DNA from: Streptococcus ictaluri 707-05
GTDB taxonomy: Bacteria; Bacillota; Bacilli; Lactobacillales; Streptococcaceae
NCBI RefSeq assembly: GCF_000188015.2
Contig: NZ_AEUX02000006.1
Location: 372,001-436,000 of the forward strand
Length of the DNA stretch: 64,000 nt
Reading direction: 5' to 3'
Below are positions 39,897 through 50,247 of the stretch, piece by piece. Position 1 is the stretch's first letter; every line of letters begins with the position of its first letter. The translations under genes were made by a program, and so were the position numbers. The notes under the pieces are model-generated. The model was given only the letters and a program-made list of their open reading frames with translations, was not told the origin of the DNA and searched no databases.

Positions 39897-42800
39897 TCAC
39901 CCCACAATCGTTTTATAGTATTTTGTAACATTCATGTGTTTGTCTACCCCATCCACTTTGAACATCTCCTCTCGGAAATGACCAACTTGTAGAGTCGCCA
40001 CAAACATACCGTTATCAATTTTGAGCATACCGCCTGTGATTGATGCGACTTCTGCACCTGATGAGTAAAAGGCGACGCGGTCTTTAGCGACACGCACGGA
40101 ACTTGTACCGTCTTTAGACCCAATAATCAGACCTTCCTCAGATGCCGACATGTAATTGTCAATAAAATTCCACTGCTCTTTTAAATCAAGCAAATCATTT
40201 TGTGCTTTGATAGCCCTTTGACCTGCAATAATTAAATCCTGCTCAGATAATTTTTGACTGGCATTCATGGCATCAATAGCTGCCTGAATTTGCTTTTGCA
40301 TACTTGCCAGTGCATCAACACTTGCTTTTGCCTGCAACTCTGCTAGTTTATTGATTTGCTCAATTGTCAGACCAGCGTCAGCTTTGCTATCAATCTTATT
40401 ATTGATATCTTGTAATTGTTTTTCATCTAGCGCTCCGGCAGGTCCGGGATCTCCTTTTTCTCCGGGATCTCCTTTTTTGCCTGGAGAACCTTGATCACCC
40501 TTTTCACCGTAAACACCAATGATTGCAGGCAACGTCTCTTTTCGAGTACTATCTGAGTAAATGTCGACGTGATAATACCAGTGGTACTTGTTTGTCTCTG
40601 TAATCTCCTGTGGCGTTTTAGTCCAACCAGAGGTTGCTGAGGTTACTCCTGTGCGATTCGGAGATGCCAAATAATAGTCCTCCGTTGATGTAATACCACG
40701 ACCTGCAGGACCTTGTTCTCCCGAAGAGTTTGTAAAAGTAATCTGCTTACTTGCTATTAGGTCATTGCCAATATAAGCTTCAACCGTGATAATAAGCGGT
40801 TTGTCTTCTGGGACATTTGTAGCGTCAACAGCTAACTGAAGCCCTGCCCCTAACAAAGAGTTTTCTCGTTTAAATTGGAATGTAGCATTAATTTTCTTAT
40901 TGCTTTTCCATAACTCGGCAGTTAAAACCGAGCGACCAACGCCATTAGAAAACACATTGCCGTTATCAGTGATAAGCCTCAAATCATAAGGTTTGGCAGC
41001 TTCAGCCAACTCGCTCATCCGGTCAATCAAACTTTGAGATACTTTGCTTTCTAAGGCTCTAAAATTATCAAAAACAGTTGTGTTTTGTCCTGGCTCTGTA
41101 AATGAGATATGCTGCTCACTTACACGAGCTTGTAAGATTAGGCTAGGTGTGTATTCAGGATCATTAATCTTGATAGTGTCACCGATGTCTAAATCTCCTA
41201 CATATCCTGATACTTCATAAGTAATTGCGGGATAGCAATGTTTCCTTAAATCGGCAAGTGCCCGTCGAGATAAGCACTTCTTCGCTTTCGGTCTCAACTT
41301 GTAAGTCTTTACGTATCCAGTTATCATCTGTTTCAATTCCTGTAAAAGCCGACGGATAAAGCGACTTAGATAACGGAGCATATAGCAAACCATTTTTAAC
41401 ATAAAATTCAACTTGCCCTTTATCATTTTTCCATTCACGATAAAGCGATGGATTGATTGATACTTCTTTTTCTTCGGTAGTTGTTACAGATTCATCTTGT
41501 GGCTCTTCTTGAGTTACTGTTCCCTCTACTCGTTTACCTTGGACAATTTCCGGTGGATAGCATAAAGTTTGGATGACACTCAAATAAGCACTAGCTGAGT
41601 ATGTTCTTTCCTCGACGTATTGATGTCCTGCAAAGTTTTGCTCTAAAACTGTTAAAGTATCACCAGATAATGATTTAATTATTACAGTATGACCCCATCC
41701 AGTTGTATAGACAGGGCCACTTGCATTAGCTTTGATATTAGCTATTGATCCAGCGATTAAATCTGCTACTTTATTCGGCTGCACCACTTTCCAACCGAAT
41801 TGACCCCAGTTGTAGTCGGTACCAATATTAGACGCAGCTTGACCAGCTCCAATGAGGCCCCTAAAACCGGTAACCCCTCCACCAAGTCCTGGACCATCTA
41901 ACTTCATAGCCCACCATGCAGACAGGGCATAACATTGACCGCTACCAACTAAGCGCCCTTTTAGACCACTGGCCTCATCGAGGATTGCTTTTGTTTTAGA
42001 CGCGACTTGAGATACGCCAGCACTCGTTGTACCTCCGCTTTTAAACTGGTTATCAACGTTATCCATTGCGCCGTTATTATTACGGTTGATACCACCTCGA
42101 ATGTCTCGCATGAGAGGTGCATAGTGAGTATATCCGGCAGCTGCATAATCGTATGTCGCACCACCAACTCTAAAAAGACCTTTGGTGTACTCATCAATGG
42201 TTGATTTACCTTTGACGGCATATATGCCTTGCTCAGCTAGCAAGTACGTGTAATCCTTTAAATAGTCATCTACACTAGCATAATGATTATAAAAACCACC
42301 CTCTGCTCGAGGTTGGCCTTGTGAAACTATAATGCCACTTGGTCTTGTCGTAGCACCGGTCCATGTGATGCCCCCCCAGTTATTATCAGAACGACCAACA
42401 GGAGTATCACCCCAAAAAGACTCGAGGTATAACTGACTAAACACACCAGATGGCAAGAGCTTATATTTACTACAAAGGTTTAAGATAGTGCTGACAGTGG
42501 ACGATGTCATGACGTGGCCTGCATATGTGAGATTCCCACCAGACCACGACACCTTGCTTAGCGGTGCAGCGCCTTGTCTAGTGTTCGTTGTCGTAGTGGT
42601 TGTAGATCTTCCACTTGGTCTGATAGCATTATAAAGGTTTGTCTTATCTATTTTTCGGCGTACGGTCTCTATATTCTTGCCATATTGCAAAATGATATCA
42701 TCACGCCTTCGACCAACTCCTTGATTCTTCCCATCATACTTTTTATAGATATTCATCACAAAGGACTTGAGCGAGGAATCGCTCTTTAGATTAGTAACAA

Positions 42801-43320
42801 ACTCTATCTCAGCATCGAAGTTATTAGCTATGGACAATAGACGCTTAAGATTAGTATCTTGGCCAGTCCATTCAATAGTTCGTTTCGCATCAGCCACCTC
42901 ATTGACACCAATGGAGATTGCTCCAAACCTAAGAACTCCAAAAAGATTGCAATAATCAACAAATGTCATCTGATTAGCAGCTTTATAAGGCCCTGCATAT
43001 TCATTTAAAAGTTCTAAGTTTAAATTCTCACAGTAGCAGTGGATTTCTGTGTCAGTTTCGTCAGTGGTCATAACGTTAAAAAGATAAGATTTACCATTAT
43101 ACTTAAAAGACACAAAAGACCTCTCTGTTAGTGTCAGATAGGCCTTTTCTTTTATTGTGTCAGATTTAATACCACGCTTATAAACTGTAAATTCAAACGT
43201 CGAATTTGCCGTTTTTAGGTACTGAGAAAATTTATCATCGTAGTAATTCAAGGTATCTTGCTTTTCGTTATCGATGTAAGCCACCTTTTGTAATTGTGCG
43301 TTATGGATTGTTAATAGCAT
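39897..43320 (-). pseudogene. Phage tail-associated lysin/host-specificity protein (Tal), one-base frameshift
   Basis: One gene of about 1140 residues split by a single extra base at 41261-41263 (GGG on the coding strand; GG would join LISTALADLRKHCYPAITYE). In order it has: a gp18/endopeptidase-tail hub domain, a lysozyme-like glucosaminidase domain (LPSGVFSQLYLESFWGDTPVG), and a CHAP domain (GSGQCYALSAWWAMK, TTGWGHTVII). Hub and coiled-coil segments follow, then a short collagen-like run (GEKGDQGSPGKKGDPGEKG) and a C-terminal fibre part. The start was set at MLLTIHNAQL (43320). The two hydrolase domains lie before the break and could still be translated. Confidence 0.87.
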
Positions 43321-43321
43321 G

Positions 43322-44797
43322 CTATAGATACCTTTCTTCAAATTTTATTGATATTTCTGGCAAACTCGTCACCCAAGATGATGCCGTAATTTCCATTGTG
43401 GATTTTCCTGGCGGAATTTTTGGAAAACTTAAAAAGCCATCGATTGCTTCGTTGGCTTTTGGAATATTATTTACTAAAATGGTGTCATTTTCAGAATTGA
43501 TGACAACTTCTGTCCCTGGACCATAGGCATTTGGCACATTGTATTCAAATGGAACCTTATCTTTTTGATATGAGTATCCATCAATATACATATGTGTTGG
43601 TATGGGCTTACCTTGGAAACTTCCGAGTGCAATGTGAATTTTTGCAGATTTCTTACCTTTTAGCTCTGGAAAAGTCCGTTTATTTTGACTACCCCACCAA
43701 AAAGCAGAAATCGTGTCATCGGAACGCTTTAGGTCAGACCAACCTCGAGGCTCGTTAAAGGGATTTTGTGTTTCGATATGAGTAGCATCAAATGTCCAAC
43801 GTAAATCAGTTATTTTATAACCGCCATTCCCATCAGTGACAAAAAAGTTATATTCTGTTTTTGTTCCTGATGCTCTTTTTATAGTCTCTACTCCGTATAA
43901 AAATTGTCCTTTTTCGTCGGATACCATAATTTTGATAAATCCAAGCTGAGATACAGTTCCGACCCAAAAAATTTGCCTCCACCAGTGGTAATCGTACAGA
44001 CTACCGCCATCTGGTATATCAAATGTTAACGACCCGGCATGATTTCCGCTTGGGGCAACACTTCCTTCTAACTCGATATGTTTTCTTCCCCAAACAGTAT
44101 TTGTTAGCAAATTTTTATCAAGAACTTGTGTTGAGTCATTTAAAATAGCAACATTTTTCTGGCCGGTTGATAAAGCATTGACTATCTTGTCATCTCTAAA
44201 ATCATAGGCCACTATTGATTTTTCCCTTGTCTCCGAGTCAGCAACCTCTCTATCTCCTACCTCAAATACAGATAACCTATTAACAAAAGCAAGATAGCCG
44301 TTTTCGTTATTATGTTTCACCGTAATAATAGGGTAAGCGGCAACGTTGCCGTTGTTTACCACATCAAAAACAAGCTTATCTCCGACTTTATTATAAGTCG
44401 TTAATTTTTTATAACTAGTGGAGTGAGCTACACCGTCAACGGACAAGAATGTTAAGCTTAAGTCAGCATTTCGTACCGAACTTGATGGGTCGCCAAAACT
44501 TTGCAAAGATACAATGTAGTATCTATCTGGTTGATCATCAAATTCTAGTTTCTTTTCCTGTTCAGCGAAAATACTGTTTAACTTGTCGATTGCTCCCAAC
44601 ACATCAGATTTGATAAAGACATCGACCTTAATAACTTTGCCTCCAAACCGACGCCTTGTCAGTGACAGTCCTCTAATAGCAATGTGTTTTGTTTCATTAG
44701 TAATATCTGCAGTTGGAGGTCTATAAATTTTTTTAACTACAAGATACGGATCTAAGGAGATACCATTGTATTTCATGCTTTTAAAAACCTTAGACAT
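43322..44797 (-). CDS. Phage distal tail protein (Dit)
   Basis: A protein of about 491 residues of the siphovirus Dit type (SPP1 gp19.1-like). The N-terminal part begins FKSMKYNGISLDPYLVVKKIYRPP and contains RGLSLTRRRFGGKVIKVDVFIK. The extended C-terminal part has a carbohydrate-binding-like insert. Dit forms the hexameric ring joining tail tube and baseplate. A start at the second ATG (44797) fits the AGAGGAG spacing better than the first (44803). It ends in the Tal ribosome-binding region. Confidence 0.8.
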   Translation of the reverse strand: MSKVFKSMKYNGISLDPYLVVKKIYRPPTADITNETKHIAIRGLSLTRRRFGGKVIKVDVFIKSDVLGAIDKLNSIFAEQEKKLEFDDQPDRYYIVSLQSFGDPSSSVRNADLSLTFLSVDGVAHSTSYKKLTTYNKVGDKLVFDVVNNGNVAAYPIITVKHNNENGYLAFVNRLSVFEVGDREVADSETREKSIVAYDFRDDKIVNALSTGQKNVAILNDSTQVLDKNLLTNTVWGRKHIELEGSVAPSGNHAGSLTFDIPDGGSLYDYHWWRQIFWVGTVSQLGFIKIMVSDEKGQFLYGVETIKRASGTKTEYNFFVTDGNGGYKITDLRWTFDATHIETQNPFNEPRGWSDLKRSDDTISAFWWGSQNKRTFPELKGKKSAKIHIALGSFQGKPIPTHMYIDGYSYQKDKVPFEYNVPNAYGPGTEVVINSENDTILVNNIPKANEAIDGFLSFPKIPPGKSTMEITASSWVTSLPEISIKFEERYL

Positions 44798-46877
44798 TGA
44801 CATCTCCTCTCAATCTTCTATTCCTTGATGTAGCTAGTTCGATTTTGTCTTTTGTTTTAGACCATGTCTTGGCCACGATAGAATCACCATCAAGGTAAAA
44901 ATCAGGGTCTTTATCGACTAACATTCCAAGTAAATCTACCACTTCTGTTAATAGTTCCACCAGTACAGACGATCCAACTTCACTATCTGTTGCCGAATAA
45001 ATACCTTCTCCGATTTGGCCAAGTGTATTCTTATTAAGTGGCAATACTGCTTCTGGCCCTGCTTCACCACCAACCATAGCATTGTTGCCATTCATTCCAA
45101 ATAGAGTTGGGGCGGTCATAATACCGCCTTTGGCATACCATTCTACGCCAACAGAAGGTAAAGAACCTTTGCCCATAAATCCCCAAGGCGCCTTCCCTCC
45201 GCTAACTCTAAAATGCGGAAGTTTAATGTGAGGCAAGCTCCATTTGAAGTTAAATAGATTTTTTATTTTATCAATAGTTGATTTAACAACATTTTTTGCT
45301 GCTTCTATCTTTTCAGAAATGGTTGATTTTATTCCATCCCAAACTTCAGCAGTTTTTGTTTTTGCAGATTCCCATGTTTCACTTATGAATTTTCAAATTT
45401 TATCAAAAATCTGTTTACCACTTTCTGACAACGAATTCCATGTTGATCCCAGCCAAGAAGTGAAATCTTGCCAAATTTTCTTACCGGTTTCTGTTTGTGT
45501 AAAGAACCATACCAAAGCTGCAACTACTGCAGCAATAGCAGCAATAGCAGCAATAAGTAAAACAAATGGATTTATAGCCATAACTGCATTAAATGCTGCC
45601 ATCGCTCCAGTACCAGCAACGGTTGCCGCAGCATGTGCCCCTTCAGCAGCTGTAAGTGCATTGGTTTTAACAAATCTTGCTAACATAAGCCCGTTACCAA
45701 TACCTAAGGCTAAATTTTTTGCACCTTCGATAATTGCAATTGTACCGGCAACTAATTTGTAAGCTCCCCATGCGAATACTACACCCATGATTGATGATTT
45801 TAGAATATCAACAGCCATTCCTCCTTGTTGGAACCAATTGATAAAACCTTGAATGCTTTCAGTAGCAACTTTTAAAAACTGAGCCACATCTTTAATAGCA
45901 GAACCTACACTTTCAACACTAGTTTTACTTTGATCAAGTCCCAGTGTTTTGTTAATAAATTCTGATATAGAACTAGAAATGGTACTAAAAATATCCTTTA
46001 AATTATTAAAAGCTTCACCAAAGGTTTTAATAGCACCATTGTCTTGCAAGGCAACTTTCAAGTTTCCTATCCAATCTTGGGCTTTTTCTATCCATTTAAC
46101 AGCACTTTGTAATCCTGTAACAACTGGACCAAGTAGTGGACCACCTACGATAACCTTGAAATCTGTCCAAGCCTGCTTCAAGTTACCTATGACATTTTCA
46201 AATCCATCTGATTCTCGTGCTGCTTGGCCCATTGCACCGGATACCTTGTTGGCATCCTCGTACATTTGAAGTAGTACTTGCTGTTGTTGCTGACCAGATA
46301 AATCCTTAAAGGCCTGACCAAACATTCTAGTAGCAGCTGCATTACGTGTTGTCTCAGTAGATAAGATTCCTAGATTATCTGCCACCTCGTAGTTTCCTTT
46401 AAGGTATGATTTCAGAGTATCCGTTGTCTCTTCTAAAGACTTATCATAAAATGCCGCACTATCGGCAGCTGCAGCAGTTGCTCGAGCAGTAAAATTAAGA
46501 GATTCTTCTGCGCTCATCCCAGTTACTTTTGCGAAAGATGCAATCTGATTAAATGCAGGTTTAATCCTATTTGGGAGAGCACCTGCCGCTTTGGCAACAG
46601 AGTTAAGCTTGTCTTGGGCAGTTTTTTCGATATCACCAAAAACTTGACTAAATTGGCTGTCTATCGCTTTTGCAGTAGCTGCTGCTTCAACAACTGACTT
46701 GCCAAAATCAAAGATAACTTTACCAGCGAATAAGGTACCTAAAATACCTGCCATTTTTTTGAATGTAGAGATTATTTTGCCGCTAGATTCTTCGGCTTTG
46801 CCAGTAGTTTCATCAATAGCTTGGTTAGCTTCTTTATTTTTTAAACCAATCGACCCAAACAGTTTAGATATTTCCAT
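44790..46877 (-). pseudogene. Phage tail tape measure protein, internal TGA stop
   Basis: A 695-codon frame broken by one TGA at about 45393-45395. The frame stays open on both sides: KQIFDKI, stop, then KFISETWESAKTKTAEVWDGI and on to NRRLRGDVNV. A TGG-to-TGA change (Trp to stop) is the simplest cause. Residues 1-494 hold the tape measure region with long helices and hydrophobic segments around residues 345-460. The part after the stop has the conserved AKGGIMTAPTLFGMNG ... GEAGPEAVLPL motif. Tape measure length sets tail length, so truncation should block tail assembly. Confidence 0.88.
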
Positions 46878-47223
46878 CTAGCTTATCCTCCTTTACATTC
46901 TTTATTTTTAAAATAGCTTCAGCTTGAGCGATAACTTGCTTATCTCTTTCGATAGACTGCCTCTTTTGTTTTTGTTTATCGATATGGCTTTTTTTAGAAT
47001 ATTTCTTGAGAAACTCATCAAGTGATATTTCAAAATCTTTAGATATCCATATTTCAGTCAACTTTTCTTCATCTTCTTTTTCGAATAGATACAAAAAGAA
47101 ATCCAACGATTCTTTCAAGTCTTGTTGCTTGAGTAAATCTGTTGGATTTCCATATCTTTTAAAAAGTATATCTTTTAATCGATTGTTATCTAAGCCAAGA
47201 GAGAAGAAATAGATTGGAAAAAA
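46864..47223 (-). CDS. Tail assembly chaperone T extension, made by -1 frameshift
   Basis: This frame has no needed start of its own. It continues from the G gene after slippage on TTTTTTC (47217-47223), giving PIYFFSLGLDNNRLKDILFKRYG and then the charged lysine/glutamate-rich end (SKKSHIDKQKQKRQSIERDKQVIAQAEAIL). The fusion is about 251 residues. In siphoviruses the long form recruits the tape measure and tail tube protein; the tape measure gene follows directly. Confidence 0.75.
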   Translation of the reverse strand, partial: FFPIYFFSLGLDNNRLKDILFKRYGNPTDLLKQQDLKESLDFFLYLFEKEDEEKLTEIWISKDFEISLDEFLKKYSKKSHIDKQKQKRQSIERDKQVIAQAEAILKIKNVKEDKLDGNI

Positions 47224-47618
47224 TCCTTTAATTCCGCCTTTTTTCCGAAGCTAACAATCAGCGCAGTATAATCAATCATACTTAGATTTTCAATATCTTT
47301 CTTAGTTGTTCCTGTTAAGTCAGCAAGAAAGGTATTAATTTCGCTTTTAGCATCTCCGATATGTCCCATAATGGTAAAACCGAGGTCAGCTACAAGCTTC
47401 ATACCACGTTTTTCAATTTCAGCTTCTTGAGCTTCTTTTTCAGCTTTAGTAAGTTTCTTTTTTTTGAAACTATCTAAGCCTGGTAAATCTGGAGCATTAC
47501 TAAATTGTCGCTCAATTAATTCAACTACTTGATCTTTGATATTTAACTTCCCAATGATAGCTAACATCGTAAAGATGTCGCCTCCGTTAAGTTCACGCAT
47601 TTCTAGTTTATCAGCCAT
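47190..47618 (-). CDS. Tail assembly chaperone G
   Basis: A 142-residue acidic protein between major tail protein and tape measure, the universal place of the lambda gpG equivalent. It ends shortly after a slippery heptamer T TTT TTC (47217-47223). The unshifted product is the short chaperone; the shifted product adds the T domain. Confidence 0.78.
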   Translation of the reverse strand: MADKLEMRELNGGDIFTMLAIIGKLNIKDQVVELIERQFSNAPDLPGLDSFKKKKLTKAEKEAQEAEIEKRGMKLVADLGFTIMGHIGDAKSEINTFLADLTGTTKKDIENLSMIDYTALIVSFGKKAELKDFFQSISSLLA

Positions 47619-47621
47619 TCA

Positions 47622-48233
47622 TTAAACCTCCAAGCTAACTTCTGGATAATAAATACGACAAGGAAGTGTTAGGTTATCAATTTGATCCTCATTTGCGTGA
47701 GCTTCAAATGTCATTGTAATAACAGCTTCTTCATTATCCTTTGTGTCAAATTCTAGCCCAGACGTGCAAAGAGCGTTATCTAAAATAACAATAACGGGCT
47801 TGTCTGTTCCAGATAATGTAGCTACAAGTCCTAGATTTGCAATATAATCAGTGTTTTCAAGTTTAGCTTTACCACTAATAACTTTATAGTCTGATGGCGA
47901 TGTCTTTCCATCTCCAGTATCAAGTTTACCGTTAATTGCTAAACGTAAATTTTCAGCAGTCAGCTCTTTCATGTTAATTTCAATCGTAGCAGATTGACTC
48001 TCCAACACCTTTTGACCTACTGCAGCTACAAAAACACCATCAATTTCAATCGTACGGTAATTTTGTTCAATTTTTAACTTATTACCATCTGAAGTTGCCC
48101 CTAGTAGCTCGCCTTCCCATTGAGAAGCTTCTTGATTCCAGGCCAAATTTTTATAAACAGCACCGGCATTGATTAAGTAACTTTTAGGTGTGTTCTTGGT
48201 GTAACCTGTGCGTTTGACTTTTGTTTTAGTCAT
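47622..48233 (-). CDS. Phage major tail protein
   Basis: A 203-residue tail tube protein of the streptococcal/lactococcal type. N-terminal KVKRTGYTKNTPKSYLINAGAVYKNL; central DGVFVAAVGQKVLESQSATIEINMKEL; C-terminal EEAVITMTFEAHANEDQ. It polymerises to form the tail tube. It abuts the tail completion gene. Confidence 0.83.
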   Translation of the reverse strand: MTKTKVKRTGYTKNTPKSYLINAGAVYKNLAWNQEASQWEGELLGATSDGNKLKIEQNYRTIEIDGVFVAAVGQKVLESQSATIEINMKELTAENLRLAINGKLDTGDGKTSPSDYKVISGKAKLENTDYIANLGLVATLSGTDKPVIVILDNALCTSGLEFDTKDNEEAVITMTFEAHANEDQIDNLTLPCRIYYPEVSLEV

Positions 48234-48599
48234 CTATTTTCTCCAATCTATAGTAATGTATAGTCTAATACTGCGCCTTTGCAATGTATCAGACATCGTC
48301 TCTATGACGTTCGAACCATCGAATCTAAATCTCAAATAACAATCATCAAGCATAGCCGAATGGTGTTCTAAAACACTCTTTAGCTTGCTTAATGATGTTT
48401 CGATTCGTGAATCGTCAGTACCTCCGTTATCAAATAAATCCATGTCAACATAAGCACCGTCTTGTTCCCATTCCCTACTTTCTCCTTGATAGCTAAAAAC
48501 AGAGTATGGATAAGTTGGTTGCTCCATTGGATTGACACGGAAATAAGTATCAACAACAGGACTACAAGTATCAATAATATGTTTTATAACTGATTTCAA
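48234..48599 (-). CDS. Phage tail completion / minor capsid protein
   Basis: A 121-residue protein between the gp10-like and major tail proteins, the usual place of the tail terminator (SPP1 gp17-like). It has PYSVFSYQGESREWEQDGAY and a C-terminal strand RRSIRLYITIDWRK. The assignment rests mainly on synteny. Confidence 0.68.
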   Translation of the reverse strand: MKSVIKHIIDTCSPVVDTYFRVNPMEQPTYPYSVFSYQGESREWEQDGAYVDMDLFDNGGTDDSRIETSLSKLKSVLEHHSAMLDDCYLRFRFDGSNVIETMSDTLQRRSIRLYITIDWRK

Positions 48600-48600
48600 A

Positions 48601-49005
48601 TCATCCTCCGAGATCTCTAAGGGCCTTTTCCAAAATCCGTTGTACTTGTTTCTTGGTTTTTCTAAAAGCAGTTTTTAAGTAAGGACTTGGTTTATTACCG
48701 TAAGTAAAGTGAGTCTTACCATCTGGTGTCTGATAAATCCATCCACCTTTTCGACCGTTTCCTTTTTCAGCAAATTCTCCTGTCCCAAACTCAACCCAAA
48801 TAGCATACTCAACATTAGTACCTACATACGCTATTAGCTCTGACTCGCTAACTTTGTAGCCAATGCTTTCTTTTAAGGCCCCAGAATCAACAGGTACTAA
48901 AAGAACAGCTTGTGCTTCTACCAACATTGCTGCTTCGATAAGTCCTTTTATGGCTTGTCGTTCAATAGACTTTTTTACAAGCGAACTATTATTTATAAAA
49001 GTCAT
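48601..49005 (-). CDS. HK97 gp10-like / minor capsid protein 2
   Basis: A 134-residue protein with the gp10-type core LVPVDSGALKESIGYKVSESELIAYVGTNVEYAIWVEFGTGEF and a C-terminal KPSPYLKTAFRKTKKQVQ. These proteins act at the head-tail junction. It overlaps the upstream connector gene by 4 bases. Confidence 0.8.
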   Translation of the reverse strand: MTFINNSSLVKKSIERQAIKGLIEAAMLVEAQAVLLVPVDSGALKESIGYKVSESELIAYVGTNVEYAIWVEFGTGEFAEKGNGRKGGWIYQTPDGKTHFTYGNKPSPYLKTAFRKTKKQVQRILEKALRDLGG

Positions 49006-49310
49006 GCAACCACCTTCAAATAGATTTCTAAGTGATGATCAATATTAACCGGATTATCTACAAAAGTAATCTCATAAATAGTTCCGTTGCCCATGATACG
49101 GTCAGCATTTGTGATACTAATAGTAGTATCAGGCGTAATAATGACATGACTTGAACTAGTAGGGATAGCCTTTGGGTCTCTCTCATCACCAGATAACATA
49201 TCTAGCCATCCAGTAAACACAATTGATTTTTCGTGGCAATATATCGGTTGTCCAACATCATTTGTACCTGTTTGGGTATATTTTAAGATAGTAAAATCCA
49301 TTAAGACCAC
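49002..49310 (-). CDS. Phage head closure / minor capsid protein
   Basis: A 102-residue beta-rich protein in the head-closure position (SPP1 gp16-like). HVIITPDTTISITNADRIMGNGTIYEI is the recognisable part. It overlaps both neighbours by a few bases. Function by synteny. Confidence 0.68.
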   Translation of the reverse strand: MVLMDFTILKYTQTGTNDVGQPIYCHEKSIVFTGWLDMLSGDERDPKAIPTSSSHVIITPDTTISITNADRIMGNGTIYEITFVDNPVNIDHHLEIYLKVVA

Positions 49311-49831
49311 CTAATCTTCCGGTACTTTTTCAAAAATCCAAGCAGGCTAGATGGATAACCTTCTTCTGTTTCTGATGATGTCACATCGTAATATGTTACA
49401 GACCATCTACTGATGAATTCAGATTTAATACCAATTTTATCTGCCATTTTGGCATCATAAGCTAGTAGCTTTTTAACACCAGATAAAACATCACTAGGAT
49501 ATCTGACAAGCGTTAAAATAGCCTCTGAGTTAACTTCACTGATAAAATCACCATCAACTGTCAAAGTGTCGACTGAGGCGTTTTTAACAGTGTATAAACC
49601 ATCGTTATAATGAGTCCCGTTAATCTCGATAGTATCGCCGACCTTAAAAATATCAAGCCTGCCATCGCTTACTCTGATAGTCTTATCTAACAAGATAAGC
49701 CCTTCACATCTAAAGTTAACAACTTGGAAATTATTATTGGTCAGTTTACGAATCATAATTTCTAAGCCATCGCAAGTTTCTTCGGTAGCTGATTTGTCTA
49801 ACTTTTGTGCCTCATCTAGTGAAATAATCAT
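49301..49831 (-). CDS. Phage head-tail connector protein
   Basis: A 176-residue protein in the gp15/gp6-like adaptor position. The C-terminal half has helices matching connector adaptors (DVLSGVKKLLAYDAKMADKIGIKSEFISRWSV). An N-terminal beta segment (DGRLDIFKVGDTIEINGTHY) is also seen. Function by synteny and weak motif similarity. Confidence 0.7.
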   Translation of the reverse strand: MIISLDEAQKLDKSATEETCDGLEIMIRKLTNNNFQVVNFRCEGLILLDKTIRVSDGRLDIFKVGDTIEINGTHYNDGLYTVKNASVDTLTVDGDFISEVNSEAILTLVRYPSDVLSGVKKLLAYDAKMADKIGIKSEFISRWSVTYYDVTSSETEEGYPSSLLGFLKKYRKIRWS

Positions 49832-49865
49832 AGTTTCTCCTTCAAAATTAAAGGAGAGTAGATGA

Positions 49866-50234
49866 CTACTCCCCTTTTTGTGCCTTCAATAATTCTGCTA
49901 AAATTTCTGTTTTAGCATTTTTTGCATAACTGATTCCGAGTGAGTCTAACTCAGCTTTAATGGCAGTTCTATCCAACTCTACTGTTTCAGCTTCCTTAGG
50001 ATAAAGTGGACTTTCTTCTGTGAGTTCAACTTTTTTTGGCGGAAGTTCTATCAATTTTTTAATCAAAGCGACACCTTTAGCATTATTTCCGCTTCGTAAC
50101 TGAGCGACACGTTCCGGTGTTGGTTCGTACCCCTCACGAGGATAAAGCGATCCAATTGGATATTGAACACGCTCATCATCGGAATCAATAAAGGTATCAA
50201 TTACGATATTCTTTTCTACAAGTTTCTTACTCAT
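49866..50234 (-). CDS. Phage protein with HeH/LEM-like C-terminal motif
   Basis: A 122-residue protein between major capsid and connector. It has an N-terminal part with FIDSDDERVQYPIGSLYPREGYEPTPERVAQL. The C-terminal helix-extension-helix (ELDSLGISYAKNAKTEILAELLKAQKG) is of the Rho-N/HeH type often found at this locus. It is probably a head-associated protein; no defined function. Confidence 0.65.
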   Translation of the reverse strand: MSKKLVEKNIVIDTFIDSDDERVQYPIGSLYPREGYEPTPERVAQLRSGNNAKGVALIKKLIELPPKKVELTEESPLYPKEAETVELDRTAIKAELDSLGISYAKNAKTEILAELLKAQKGE

Positions 50235-50247
50235 TCAATCCTCCTGA

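Noticed and set aside
38044..43320. Treating the Tal and DUF859 fragments as four separate genes
   Set aside because: Downstream pieces lack plausible starts and ribosome binding sites, and the lengths are each exactly one base off a single continuous gene.
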